Made by a program: the position numbers and the translations under genes. The notes under the pieces were generated by a model. That model saw only the letters and a list, made by a program, of their open reading frames with translations. It searched no databases and was not told where the DNA came from. Positions 18,122 through 27,162 of a DNA stretch of 64,000 nucleotides are shown here, one piece after another. Location of the stretch: NCBI GenBank assembly GCA_002898255.1, contig BEIE01000001.1, forward strand, positions 248,001 through 312,000. The letters are read 5' to 3'. The stretch is from a bacterium HR28. Lineage in GTDB: Bacteria > Chloroflexota > Chloroflexia > Thermomicrobiales > Thermomicrobiaceae. The number at the start of each line of letters is the position of its first letter. Positions within the stretch are counted from its first letter, which is position 1.

Positions 18122-19513
18122 ATGGGGGACGGAGGTACCCTGCTTGTCGCTGGCGTTGTCGGGTTCGTGGGGTTCGCCCTCCTTGTGTTCGGCATTGTCC
18201 TTGGCACTGTGCTCAGTCGGCGCCCCACGACTTCCTCGCCTGATCTCGGAGCAATGCAGGCATCGTTGGCCTCACTTCAAGAGGCGGCTCGTGCCCAAGG
18301 GCAGCAGGTAAGTGACCTTCTTCGGTCGCTCCAGGAACTCGCGGCGCTCACGACCCAGCTTCAAGCACGAGCACAAGCGAACGAGCAGCACCAGCTGCAG
18401 CTCCAACACAGCTTCCAGCTCATGAGCCAAGGACTGGGCGAGCTACGCGCAACGTTCGCGGCACTCCCGGCGTTGCAGGAGGCGACACACATACAGGCAC
18501 AACGCTTGGACGAACTCACCCGAACACTCGAGACCCTTAAGACACTCACGGCCCAACTCCAGGCTCGGGCTGACGCCAGCGAGCAACGGCAGTCGCAGCT
18601 CCACGCCGGACTCCAACGGACAAGCGAACTCCTCGGCGAACTCCGTACCTCGTTGACGAGCATGCTCCAACAACAAGGAGCTACAGTGAACCGAATCGAC
18701 CAACTCCAGCAAGCGCTTGCAGCCGCGCACCAGGCATTGAACGAACTCAGACGGAACGATGAGGAGGCTCGTCGTCAGCAGGAAGAGCTCGCTCGTTTCG
18801 TCACACGTCTTGACACGATCCTCACCGGTTCGGCTTCGCGCGGCGCAGCTGGGGAACACGTCCTTGAAGCGATCCTGGAGCATCTTCCGCCTGAGTTTAA
18901 GGCCTTCAACCTCACCATCCGCAACCGGACGGTCGAGTTCGCATTTCGACTCCCCAACGGGAAACATGTGCCGATCGACTCGAAGTGGGTCGGCATCCGC
19001 CAGCTGGAGCAACTCGATGAAGCCTCCAGCGAGCAGACACGCAAGGAGCTCGAGCAGCTCTTGGCCCGGCGTATCGAGGAAGTGACGGCATACCTCGATC
19101 TCGACCTCACGCTCGGCTTGGCAATCGTTGCTGTCCCGGATGCAGTGTATCGCTGGACACAACGACTCCACGCCCGCGCGCTGGAAAAGGGCGTCATCGT
19201 CATCGCCTACAGTATGGCCATCCCCTATTTCCTTACCCTCCTGCATTTCGCCATTCGCTTCCTGCGCGACGAGGAAACAGCGCAGCTCTCCGCAATCACC
19301 CACCAACTCGAGCACGCACTGCGAGAGATCCAGTCCGAACTGAACGGACGCTACGCGAGAGCGCTCACCATGCTGCAGAATAGTCGCGACGCGCTGGCGC
19401 AGCAGGCTGCAGGCGCCTTGGGCACCCTGCGGCAACTGCAAGCGCTCAGCGGAGCAAGCGGAACGCTCGCGCTGGCGGAGGCGCTGGAAGGCGAGCAACG
19501 TGTCGACGAGTGA
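18122..19513 (+). CDS. rmuC: RmuC family DNA recombination protein
   Basis: This 463-aa protein has one N-terminal membrane helix (residues about 7-32), then about 200 residues of Gln/Leu/Ala-rich coiled coil, then the RmuC nuclease-like core. Family residues are visible in GAAGEHVLEAILEHLP, VEFAFRLPNGKHVPIDSKW and VVAVPDAVYRWTQRL-type segments, and in VIVIAYSMAIPYFLTLLHFA. RmuC was found in E. coli as a factor limiting inversions at short inverted repeats, and its core is related to restriction-endonuclease folds. The ATG at 18122 follows GGAAGGGAGGGG. The 3' end overlaps the next gene by 14 bp, suggesting a joint transcript with the lipoprotein and URO-D-like genes. Confidence 0.88.
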   Translation: MGDGGTLLVAGVVGFVGFALLVFGIVLGTVLSRRPTTSSPDLGAMQASLASLQEAARAQGQQVSDLLRSLQELAALTTQLQARAQANEQHQLQLQHSFQLMSQGLGELRATFAALPALQEATHIQAQRLDELTRTLETLKTLTAQLQARADASEQRQSQLHAGLQRTSELLGELRTSLTSMLQQQGATVNRIDQLQQALAAAHQALNELRRNDEEARRQQEELARFVTRLDTILTGSASRGAAGEHVLEAILEHLPPEFKAFNLTIRNRTVEFAFRLPNGKHVPIDSKWVGIRQLEQLDEASSEQTRKELEQLLARRIEEVTAYLDLDLTLGLAIVAVPDAVYRWTQRLHARALEKGVIVIAYSMAIPYFLTLLHFAIRFLRDEETAQLSAITHQLEHALREIQSELNGRYARALTMLQNSRDALAQQAAGALGTLRQLQALSGASGTLALAEALEGEQRVDE

Positions 19514-20504
19514 ACACTGGGAACGCGTGCGAGGTGCTATTGCCGGTGACGCGGTCGATACGCCGCCGGTGAGTCTCTGGCGTCACTTCCCCGAGGAGGA
19601 TCAACGGCTCGACTCGCTCGTCGCGGCGACGCTGGCCTGGCAGCGTCGCTTCGACTTCGACTTCGTCAAGCTGATGCCACCTGGCGATTACCCGGTCATC
19701 GCCTGGGGTGGGGAAAGTGAGTACCGTGGAAGTCCTGCAGGGACACGCACAGTCTCACGATATCCCGTCCAGGGCGTGCAGGACTGGAGCCGCATCCGAC
19801 CACTTTCCGTCGAAAGCGGTGTACTGCGCATGGTTGTCGAGACGGCTCGGCTTGTCAACGAGGCACTCGACGGTACCGTACCGGTGCTGCAGACGATCTT
19901 CAGCCCGTTGACGGTCGCCTACAAGCTCTCAGCTGGACGCGTGCTGCGTGATCTCGACGAGTCCCCAGGCCTGGTCGAGGAGGCGCTTGCCGCGATTACT
20001 GGGACGATGCGTCACCTCGTCCAGGCCTCGCTCGATGCCGGCGCACATGGCATCTTCTTTGCCACCCAGTGCGCGACGGCTGAGCTCACCGACGCAGCGA
20101 CGTATACTCGCTGGGGTCGCCCGTGGGATCTGGCGGTGCTTGAGGCAGCAGCGGGCGCGCCATTCGTCCTCTTGCACCTGCACGGGCTTCAGCCGCACTT
20201 CGAGTTGCTCATGGACTATCCGGTCCAGGTCCTCAACTGGCACGACCGACGCACAGCAATCAGTCTCGCCGAGGGCGAACGCCGCAGCGGCCGCTGCGTC
20301 GCTGGCGGCCTTGATGAGACGGCAATCGCAGCAATGCCTCCGAACGCAGTGGCCGAGCAAGCGCGCGAGGCAGTTGCACAACTTGGTGGACGGCACCTCA
20401 TGGTGACACCCGGCTGCGTGATACCGGTCGCAACTCCTGACGCGAATGTCGCCGCAGCAGTACAGGCCGTGCGTTCGGGCGGAGCGGAAAAGCAGCGGAG
20501 CTGA
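19500..20504 (+). CDS. Uroporphyrinogen decarboxylase (URO-D) family protein
   Basis: This 334-aa protein of the URO-D/CmuA superfamily has a TIM-barrel pattern: FDFDFVKLMPPGDYPVIAWG, VLQTIFSPLTVAYKLSAGRV, DAGAHGIFFATQCATAELTD, PFVLLHLHGLQPHFELLMDY, VLNWHDRRTAISLAEGERRS and HLMVTPGCVIPVATPDANVA. Classical HemE has an N-terminal RQAGRYLPEY motif, which is missing here. I therefore call only the superfamily: it could act on a corrinoid or methyl-transfer substrate or be a diverged decarboxylase. It starts with GTG inside the end of rmuC (14-bp overlap) and is followed 8 bp later by the next gene, so the three are probably co-transcribed. Confidence 0.8.
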   Translation: MSTSEHWERVRGAIAGDAVDTPPVSLWRHFPEEDQRLDSLVAATLAWQRRFDFDFVKLMPPGDYPVIAWGGESEYRGSPAGTRTVSRYPVQGVQDWSRIRPLSVESGVLRMVVETARLVNEALDGTVPVLQTIFSPLTVAYKLSAGRVLRDLDESPGLVEEALAAITGTMRHLVQASLDAGAHGIFFATQCATAELTDAATYTRWGRPWDLAVLEAAAGAPFVLLHLHGLQPHFELLMDYPVQVLNWHDRRTAISLAEGERRSGRCVAGGLDETAIAAMPPNAVAEQAREAVAQLGGRHLMVTPGCVIPVATPDANVAAAVQAVRSGGAEKQRS

Positions 20505-20512
20505 TCGTATCA

Positions 20513-21565
20513 ATGCCGCTCTTCACCGCCCCTCCTGCCCCGCGATTGGCTCGTTTTGTGGCCCCGCACCGTGAGACGCTGGCCCAGCGGCTCGCCCGGG
20601 CGGCGACGCCTGCTGACCGACGTGTGCGATCTCTCCTGGAGGCCTGGTTTGTGCGCCTCCCAGAGGCTGCACAAACCGACGTCCGCAGCCGACTCTGGGA
20701 GCGCGATCGCCGACTGGCACTTGCAGCCTTCTGGGAGCTCTACTTGCACGAACTGCTCCTCAGGTTAGGCTATGAACCAACCCCACATCCCGTTCTGCCG
20801 GCCGCAAGACCACGCCCGGACTTCCTTGCAGTTGGGCAGGGCGAATCCCTGTACGTGGAAGCCCTCGTCCACGGGCCGCCGACCGAGGTCTGGCGAGCCG
20901 AGCGCCGCCTCTATCCGATCCTCGACGTGCTCCACGAGTTCGCGTGCTCTGGGTGGTTCCTCACGCTTGGGCGCGTCGAGTGTGGCCACAGTACGCCACC
21001 GCTCCGCGACCTGCGTCTTGTGATCGCCGAGTGGTTGGAGTCGCTCTCTCCGGAGAAGGACGAGGCACGGCTAGAATGGCGCCGGAACGGCTGGACGGTA
21101 GAACTCCGAGCGAACCGTTCCCTACCAGCTCCAGCAAGAGACCTCCCAACCAGCGAACCAGCACCAGCGACGTCGCTGCGGACGCTTGCATCGAAGCTCC
21201 AGGCAAAGGCCAAACGCTACCGCTCGCTCGACTATCCCTTGCTCCTCGCACTCTGCATCTCACGGCCGCTGTCAGAGGCAACCCTCGCCGAGTCGCTCCC
21301 CCGTATCGTCGCGGGGCTCCCCAGCTGGGTCATGGGGGTCCTGGTCGCGTCCGGCCTTGATCCCTGGACCATCGCGACGACACCGCTGCGGCTCGTCCGC
21401 CGTGGGGACGCGCCACCGCTTACCACTGGCTTTTTCGCTGCACTGGAACGTATCGGTGCACGACAGCTGACTCCCGAACTCATGGAGATCGATGAGCCGT
21501 GGCGGATCTTCAACCTCTGGCCTCACTGGCCAGCTGACCCCCTTGCCGAGGAAGAGTGCACATAG
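20513..21565 (+). CDS. Unknown protein with a possible PD-(D/E)XK nuclease-like motif
   Basis: I do not recognise this 350-aa protein as a named family. An N-terminal helical part (LAQRLARAATPADRRVRSLL and LWERDRRLALAAFWELYLHE) leads into LLLRLGYEPTPHP, then RPDFLAVGQGESLYVEALVH. The order helix, PDF, strand, VEA resembles the active-site pattern of restriction-endonuclease-like folds (PD...ExK), but the final Lys is replaced by Ala-Leu, so catalysis is uncertain. A later region LAKLQAKAKRYRSLDYPLLLAL-like helix and strand is compatible with the same fold. It is the last gene of the run rmuC, URO-D-like and this one. Its start lies 8 bp after the previous stop. Confidence 0.55.
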   Translation: MPLFTAPPAPRLARFVAPHRETLAQRLARAATPADRRVRSLLEAWFVRLPEAAQTDVRSRLWERDRRLALAAFWELYLHELLLRLGYEPTPHPVLPAARPRPDFLAVGQGESLYVEALVHGPPTEVWRAERRLYPILDVLHEFACSGWFLTLGRVECGHSTPPLRDLRLVIAEWLESLSPEKDEARLEWRRNGWTVELRANRSLPAPARDLPTSEPAPATSLRTLASKLQAKAKRYRSLDYPLLLALCISRPLSEATLAESLPRIVAGLPSWVMGVLVASGLDPWTIATTPLRLVRRGDAPPLTTGFFAALERIGARQLTPELMEIDEPWRIFNLWPHWPADPLAEEECT

Positions 21566-22097
21566 TCCAGACGACAGACGAGCGAGCAAACACTCTCGTC
21601 ACTTCGCCACGGCCAAGAACGAGAATGAGGAACCAGCCGCTGCGCGGCCATGATTCATTGTCGGGACGGGCGCGCTAACGCGTACCTGCCCGACGCTCCT
21701 TCTGTTCTCTCGCTTCGCAGCAGTGAGAGAGGTTCTCCCTCCTATTCGCTGAGACCGCACACGACCATGAAGCAGCCCAAGATGTCCGGAGCTTCTCCCG
21801 AAGGCTGCCGCTCGTCAGTATTCCCAGGGTTGTGCGTTTGCCACCGCTTCGTACTGACTGGCAGAGGATCACCTTCAGGGAGGAAACCGTCGTGGCTCAG
21901 AGGACACGAGGCAGCCGACAGAGATCAGACAACCACGGGCGCAAGGAGACGATAGGAAACGCCGGGTAGCCACACCGTGGGGAGCACCAGACGCCTCCGA
22001 CCGAAGGGGCTCAGCTGCGGCAGAGCTTCTGCACAGCCCTACCGGAGGATGAGAGGCAATCCGGCACAGTCGGCCTGCTTCCGGACACCGGCCACCT
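21566..22097. other. Intergenic region between convergent genes
   Basis: About 530 bp lie between convergent stops. No gene is recognisable. A weak hairpin ACGAG/CTCGT lies just after 21565 without a T-run. Confidence 0.4.
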
Positions 22098-23585
22098 TCA
22101 CTCCTGGACGACCAGGACAGTGGCAAGCGTTGGGTCACTGGCACCATTGAAGCGCATGCCTGCGGCAATTCCCGCCTCAAGGAACTCAACGACCTCACGG
22201 CGGATCGCCTCACCTGGTGCGACGACTGGAATGCCTGGCGGGTAAGGGGTGATCGGTTCAGCAGCGATGCGATCCACTGCACGCGCGAGCGGTACACGCT
22301 CGGTCGGTGCGAAGAAAGCTTCACGAGGGGTCAGAACTTGCGGTGCTCCTGTCACGATCGGCCCGGTCGCCCGTAGCAAGGCGACAAGCCCGCTGACCGC
22401 CATGTCGCGTCGTTGCGCACCCTGCTCGCGAGCCAGTGCGGTAAAGGCACGGACGAGCGCCTCGATCGTCTCTGGCGTATCGCCGAGCGTCAGCAAGCAG
22501 ACGACGCTCACCAGATCAGCCATCTCGGCAGCAACACCGTGGTCGCGCCGCAAGCGTCGCTTCGCCTCCAGGCCGGTCAGGCCGAGCCCCTGAACATCTA
22601 CCACCAGGCGCGTCCGATCGAAACCTGCACCGGGTCGGTCAGCGACGATCTCTGGGCCGAGAACGCGCAGGCCGGGGATCGCCGCAAGTGCTGCGCGGGC
22701 ACGTTCTGCCAGTTCGAGTGTTCGGGCGAGGAGCTGCTCCCCCTCCAATGCCAACCGTCGTCGTGTAGCATCGAGCGATGCGTACAGGAATGCAGCAGGA
22801 CTCGTCGTCTGCACCATGGCCACGGTGGCGCGGAGGCGTGCCGGATCGACCAGCTGCCCGGCAATGAGCAAGAGAGCAGTCTGTGTGAGTGCGCCCGCCA
22901 GCTTGTGCAGGCTGGTAACCGCCAGATCGGCACCCGAGGGGATTGCCGCTGGCGGGAGCTCCGGGTGGAACGGCAGATGGGGCCCCCAAGCCTCATCGAC
23001 GAAGAACGGCACCCCGCGCTCATGACAGATCGCAGCCAAGCGAGGAAGGTCACTCGTGACACCGGTGTAAGTCGGACTCACGACCGCGACCGCTGTTGCA
23101 TCAGGGTGCGCAGCAAGGGCCTGCTCGACCGACTCAGGAGCCACATCGAGCAACATTCCACTCTCGCAGTGCACTTCGGGGACGACGTAGACCGGTCGCG
23201 CGCCACTGAGCACGAGGCCAGCGAGCAACGACTTGTGCATCGCGCGGGTCACGACGATCGGCCGGCCTGGTCGACCAAGTGTCAGCAGCGCTGCAAGGTT
23301 CCCGGTCGTACTCCCGTTGACGAGGAAGACCGCGTCGCGCGCCCGCCAGAGTCGGGCAGCCAATCGCTCGGCCTCCTCCAGAGGATCGCTACTGAGATGG
23401 CTGTCGTACGTGCCGCCGTCGTGGGGAATGTCGAGCTGTAAAGCACGAGCACCGAACACCGCACAGAACTCCGGCGGCGCTCCGCGCCCTTGCTTGTGCC
23501 CGGGTGTCGAGAAAGGAACGACCCCCTCGTCAAGATAGGCGACCCACTGCCGTAAATACGGTGCTGCACGCTGCTCGTCGTCCAC
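22098..23585 (-). CDS. Orn/Lys/Arg-type PLP-dependent decarboxylase
   Basis: This 495-aa fold-type I PLP enzyme is of the short 'YaaO/SpeA-like' group. It has FSTPGHKQGRG near the N-terminus, SHLSSDPLEEAERLAARLW, VFLVNGSTTGNLAAL (phosphate binding), VSPTYTG, FFVDEAWGPHLPFHP (Asp and Ala over the pyridoxal ring) and VTSLHKLAGALTQ (Schiff-base Lys). The C-terminal domain contains AVDRIAAEPITPYPPGIPVV, the family's conserved motif. Likely substrate is arginine, lysine or ornithine; the sequence does not settle which. The product would be a polyamine precursor, relevant in thermophiles. The GTG at 23585 is preceded by GGGAGGGCGGTGG. A longer open frame upstream (to 23948) is not protein-like. Confidence 0.88.
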   Translation of the reverse strand: MDDEQRAAPYLRQWVAYLDEGVVPFSTPGHKQGRGAPPEFCAVFGARALQLDIPHDGGTYDSHLSSDPLEEAERLAARLWRARDAVFLVNGSTTGNLAALLTLGRPGRPIVVTRAMHKSLLAGLVLSGARPVYVVPEVHCESGMLLDVAPESVEQALAAHPDATAVAVVSPTYTGVTSDLPRLAAICHERGVPFFVDEAWGPHLPFHPELPPAAIPSGADLAVTSLHKLAGALTQTALLLIAGQLVDPARLRATVAMVQTTSPAAFLYASLDATRRRLALEGEQLLARTLELAERARAALAAIPGLRVLGPEIVADRPGAGFDRTRLVVDVQGLGLTGLEAKRRLRRDHGVAAEMADLVSVVCLLTLGDTPETIEALVRAFTALAREQGAQRRDMAVSGLVALLRATGPIVTGAPQVLTPREAFFAPTERVPLARAVDRIAAEPITPYPPGIPVVAPGEAIRREVVEFLEAGIAAGMRFNGASDPTLATVLVVQE

Positions 23586-23818
23586 GCCACCGCCCTCCCG
23601 GACACGATCACCGAAGGGTCGAGTATACCCCCAATCGCTCGAGCCGTCCGGATTGCGCTCTACCGTTGGCACCCGATCGTCACGCGCGTGTTCTTCTCTC
23701 AGACGAGCATGTGCCCATGGGAGGCTCCTTACGGTGCCCGGTAGACACGTCGCAGAGGGAGGTGCATAATGGCATTCGATACGGCCCACGTTGTGGGTGG
23801 CAGAACGCGGAGCGCGCC

Positions 23819-24598
23819 GTGGCAGAACAGCCGACACGCGACCAATTCCAGCCCGACGATGAGCTGTTCGAAGCGATCCAGCGTTTCCTTGCGGAGCAGT
23901 CCTCCGACACGATTGATGCGGAGCTCCGCCGTGCTCTGTCCGAAGCACGCCGGTTCATTGACCAGGAATTGCGGGATCGCCCAGAGTATGAGCGGATGCT
24001 CCGTGCACTTGAGCGGGTGATTGAGGACGAGTTCCCAGGCGCATTCACGGCTCCAGTGCGAACTCGCCTGGCCGAACTCCTCTACCGCTACGGGCTTGCG
24101 CACTATTGGCTAGTCCAGGGGCGGGAACTCCCAGAATGGCTCGCTCCCGCCGAGGAAGGCGAGGAAGCTGGCGAAGCTCCTCCAGAAGAAGCCCGCCCAT
24201 TGGTGATCTACGATATCTGGTTCCCCCAGGACATCGCGCTTGAGCATGCTGATGATGGCTACTACCTGCACATCAGTGACGGACGAATCGATCTCTCGCT
24301 CTACTTGGGAGAAGAGCCGAACGAGCGCGGCGCACTCACTGACCTCCTTGGCCATTATCGGTTCGCCTTAACTCATGCGCCACATGGTGAACCGGCGGAA
24401 CCGAGCGATCGCCTCACTCCGGTCTTGACGGTCGAACTCGACTACAGCGGCTCCGAGCTCGTCGAGGCCAACGACCATGTGGACGTGCTGTTCCTTGACC
24501 CGCAGGGTGAGCCGATCGTCCGGATGCACGCTCGGGCCGCCGAGCTCCGTCTCATCGTGGAAGAACTCCAGGCGATTGGCCGGGACGGTGGGTTCTGA
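23819..24598 (+). CDS. Conserved-looking acidic protein of unknown function
   Basis: I do not recognise this 259-aa protein. Its N-terminal half is helical and charged (DDELFEAIQRFLAEQSSDTI, ELRRALSEARRFIDQELRDR, RMLRALERVIEDEFPGAF). A Glu-rich linker, EEGEEAGEAPPEEARP, follows, and then a strand-rich C-terminal half (LVIYDIWFPQDIALEH, YYLHISDGRIDLSLYLGE, VLTVELDYSGSELVEANDHV, VRMHARAAELRLIVEELQ). The GTG start at 23819 is preceded by GGAG; the frame is open further upstream but reads as Arg/His-rich non-protein. It stands divergent from the decarboxylase and ends 90 bp from the convergent CvpA-like gene. Confidence 0.6.
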   Translation: MAEQPTRDQFQPDDELFEAIQRFLAEQSSDTIDAELRRALSEARRFIDQELRDRPEYERMLRALERVIEDEFPGAFTAPVRTRLAELLYRYGLAHYWLVQGRELPEWLAPAEEGEEAGEAPPEEARPLVIYDIWFPQDIALEHADDGYYLHISDGRIDLSLYLGEEPNERGALTDLLGHYRFALTHAPHGEPAEPSDRLTPVLTVELDYSGSELVEANDHVDVLFLDPQGEPIVRMHARAAELRLIVEELQAIGRDGGF

Positions 24599-24688
24599 CT
24601 CTGATGGGGATGGCCGTTCTCGCGTGAGAGCCGGGCCCTTCTCGGTGCAGAGAATCGCCTCCGTCCCTGGCCGGACAGTGGCAAGGCA

Positions 24689-25570
24689 TCACACCACACG
24701 TCCACAGCGGGGACAAAAGACCTCGGCCTCGCTGATATCCGCATGACAGTAGGGGCACCGCCCACCTGCAGGACGCGGTGCGGCCGGTGTTGCTGGGCGA
24801 GCCAGCACCGCAGTCTCCTGGTTCGCAAGATCGCTTACCTCTCGTCCACCGGTATCGCTGCGTTCAGGACTCGAACGCAGGGGACGCGTCGGCTCTTCAG
24901 CGGGACGTACCGGCTCGGTCTTATAGGCCACTGCCGACGCACGATAGCTCGATGGCACACGTGGGGGAAGCGGCCGTGTCGGAGTGTGCTGGAGCGCAAA
25001 TTCTGCCTCACCGCGGCTGACCTCGACCTCCTCTTCGACGGCCCGTGCGCCAAACACTGCCGCCACCGCAATCACTGGTAGACCTAGGACAGCTCCGGCC
25101 AGCAGCACCCAAGGCATGCTTTCGCTTAGGATCCGGGCGACGAGTGCCTGCTCGAAGAGACCAGAGGGTAGACCACCAAGGAGATAGAGCCGGATCGCCC
25201 GCAAGGCAAAGCCGAGGAGAAGCGTCCCGTTTGCGAAGGCAACCAGCGCACCCAGTAAGCGCCCGATGAGTCCGGGTTGTGGCGTAAGGATGACCGCGCT
25301 CGAACCGTAGCCGATCAAGAACGTACAGGCTACGAGCAGCAGCACTGCTGCCAGAAAGCTCGCGGCCCCCTCCCCTAACCCAGTCCGATCAGCAAGGTCG
25401 AGACCCCACGGTTGCGCCCAGAACTCGCCAAGCGCAAAACCGAGCAGGATCCCAAGCGTCACGAGCACCTCGCGCGCCGCACCGCGCCAGAACCCGATCG
25501 GGACGAAGAGTGCCAGTAACACCAGGAGGAGGATGTCGAGAACGAGATAGAGCGTCACAACCAGTCCCAC
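24689..25570 (-). CDS. CvpA-family membrane protein with C-terminal zinc ribbon
   Basis: This 293-aa protein begins with four or more hydrophobic helices (VVTLYLVLDILLLVLLALFV, REVLVTLGILLGFALGEFW, FLAAVLLLVACTFLIGYG, LVAFANGTLLLGFALRAI, WVLLAGAVLGLPVIAVAAVF), the pattern of the CvpA/colicin V production family. A long Pro/Arg/Ser-rich disordered linker then leads to a C-terminal zinc ribbon CPYCHADISEAEVFCPRCG. The family's function is poorly known (peptidoglycan or envelope homeostasis). The zinc ribbon should lie in the cytoplasm. GTG start at 25570; the ribosome site is not strong. Confidence 0.75.
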   Translation of the reverse strand: MGLVVTLYLVLDILLLVLLALFVPIGFWRGAAREVLVTLGILLGFALGEFWAQPWGLDLADRTGLGEGAASFLAAVLLLVACTFLIGYGSSAVILTPQPGLIGRLLGALVAFANGTLLLGFALRAIRLYLLGGLPSGLFEQALVARILSESMPWVLLAGAVLGLPVIAVAAVFGARAVEEEVEVSRGEAEFALQHTPTRPLPPRVPSSYRASAVAYKTEPVRPAEEPTRPLRSSPERSDTGGREVSDLANQETAVLARPATPAAPRPAGGRCPYCHADISEAEVFCPRCGRVV

Positions 25571-25861
25571 CCCGCGGCAGCTTGCCGACTCCGCGCCAAG
25601 CCTACCACGTGTCGGACATCCTTCGATACCTGTCCAGCCGTCAGCCGTACCATCCGGGATGAGACGAGTGCAACGGGACCAGCTTCTTTCTGCCTGAGCT
25701 GCCCCAAACGTCCTCTGTCACTCTGCCACAACCCAAGCCGTGAGCAACACGCACCATGCGGTGGCACACGTTCCCTCGACGAGTCACGAGTTTCCTGCCT
25801 CGCAGGCTTCGCAAGGAGGTGGGGAGCACGCCGGGCGGCCGACGTCCGGTTACCATGTCGG
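25571..25861. other. Intergenic region
   Basis: About 290 bp lie between the end of the acyl-CoA operon and the start of the CvpA-like gene. No gene or clear terminator is seen. Confidence 0.4.
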
Positions 25862-27160
25862 TCACCGGGCGAGTTGGAACACACCCGCGAGGACGTCGCG
25901 GAGAAGGCGTGTCGGACGAACATCGCGCATGAGCTCGCGGACGATCGCGCGATACTTCTGTGCCTTTGGTGTGCCGTCCACCGTCAAGTAGTGCTGGAAT
26001 GCCCGCGCGAGCGCCTCGGGATACTCACGGAGGAGATACGGTCGCTGGTGTACAAATGGGGTCACATTACGGATGGTTTCCAGATCAGACAGAATAAAGC
26101 TTTCCTCAAGCTTCTGCCAGTACCGGCTGAGAGCGAACGCCGAAAAATCGCCAGCAGCACGAGCTTCCAGGATTGTCTCGGCAGCCAGCTTGCCAGAGAT
26201 CATGGCAAAGTTGGAGCCCTCACGACTCAAGGGATTGACAAAACCGGCCGCATCCCCAACGACGAGTGCACCGTCAGTGAAAAGGGTAGGCAGAGCTCGC
26301 CAGCCACCTTCGGGGATGAGGTGCGCACTGTACTCGACGAGTTCTGCCCCTTCAAGCAACGGCGCAATCGCTGGATGTCGCTTAAAACGGTCAAGCAGAT
26401 CACTCACATTGACCTCGTGGGTGATGAGGTCGCTCAACAGCGCACCCGTACCGACCGACACCGTGTCGCGGTTCGTATACAGAAAGCCGTAGCCAAGCAG
26501 ACCACCGGTGGAAGCACCAAACGCCTCGATTGCCACCCCCTGCCCCGGTGGGACTCCAAATCGCCGCTCAATCTCTGTTTCCGAGAGTCGCAGGAGTTCC
26601 TTGGCAACGAGCGCTTGCTCTTCCGGCCGCCACTCGCGGGCTAGCCCCGCTTTCTGGGCCAAGAGAGAGTTCGCCCCATCGGCCAGAATGACAACGTCCG
26701 CATACAGCTCGCCTTGTTCGCCTGCACGAACACCAACAATCCGGCCATCTTCCCAAAGGACATCCTCAACGGTCACACCAGTCGCCAGGAGTGCACCGGC
26801 GTTCTCTGCCTGTTGCGCAAACCAACGGTCCCACTCAGCCCGCAGAACACTAAAGGCATTATAGGGCGGCTGCCCAAAGGCCGGTGTTCGGTAGGTCACA
26901 CCGAGAGCGTCCTCATCGGTCAGGAGGAGATACCGCTGCTCGACAATCGCGCGCTCGAGTGGTGCCTCGCGCCAGAAGCCGGGAACGAGCTCCTCAGTCG
27001 GTTGACGATAGAGGATCCCGCCCATGACGTTCTTTGCGCCGGGATAGGCCCCACGCTCGAGCACGACAACTTCCACACCGGCACGTGCAAGCGTCAGTGC
27101 CGCCGCAACACCGGCTGGGCCTGCCCCAACAACGATAACCTCAACACGCTCTTGGCTCAT
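25862..27160 (-). CDS. fixC: FixC-like electron-transfer flavoprotein:quinone oxidoreductase
   Basis: This 432-aa FAD enzyme passes electrons from ETF to the membrane quinone pool. It has the dinucleotide motif VIVVGAGPAGVAAALTLARA, then GAYPGAKNVMGGILYRQPTE (a FixC/ETF-QO signature), VILADGANSLLAQKAGL, and GALVVGDAAGFVNPLSREGS near the C-terminal half. The ATG at 27160 is chosen over an upstream in-frame one because the family begins at the FAD strand; it overlaps no coding sequence and lies 2 bp from the etfA stop. It is the last gene of the leftward acyl-CoA oxidation operon. No 4Fe-4S ferredoxin-like (FixX) gene follows in the window, so the immediate electron partner is uncertain. Confidence 0.9.
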   Translation of the reverse strand: MSQERVEVIVVGAGPAGVAAALTLARAGVEVVVLERGAYPGAKNVMGGILYRQPTEELVPGFWREAPLERAIVEQRYLLLTDEDALGVTYRTPAFGQPPYNAFSVLRAEWDRWFAQQAENAGALLATGVTVEDVLWEDGRIVGVRAGEQGELYADVVILADGANSLLAQKAGLAREWRPEEQALVAKELLRLSETEIERRFGVPPGQGVAIEAFGASTGGLLGYGFLYTNRDTVSVGTGALLSDLITHEVNVSDLLDRFKRHPAIAPLLEGAELVEYSAHLIPEGGWRALPTLFTDGALVVGDAAGFVNPLSREGSNFAMISGKLAAETILEARAAGDFSAFALSRYWQKLEESFILSDLETIRNVTPFVHQRPYLLREYPEALARAFQHYLTVDGTPKAQKYRAIVRELMRDVRPTRLLRDVLAGVFQLAR

Positions 27161-27162
27161 CC

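Noticed and set aside
22413-23441. Long rightward frame of 342 codons
   Set aside because: It is antisense to the PLP decarboxylase, has no family motifs and reflects GC-rich codon bias.
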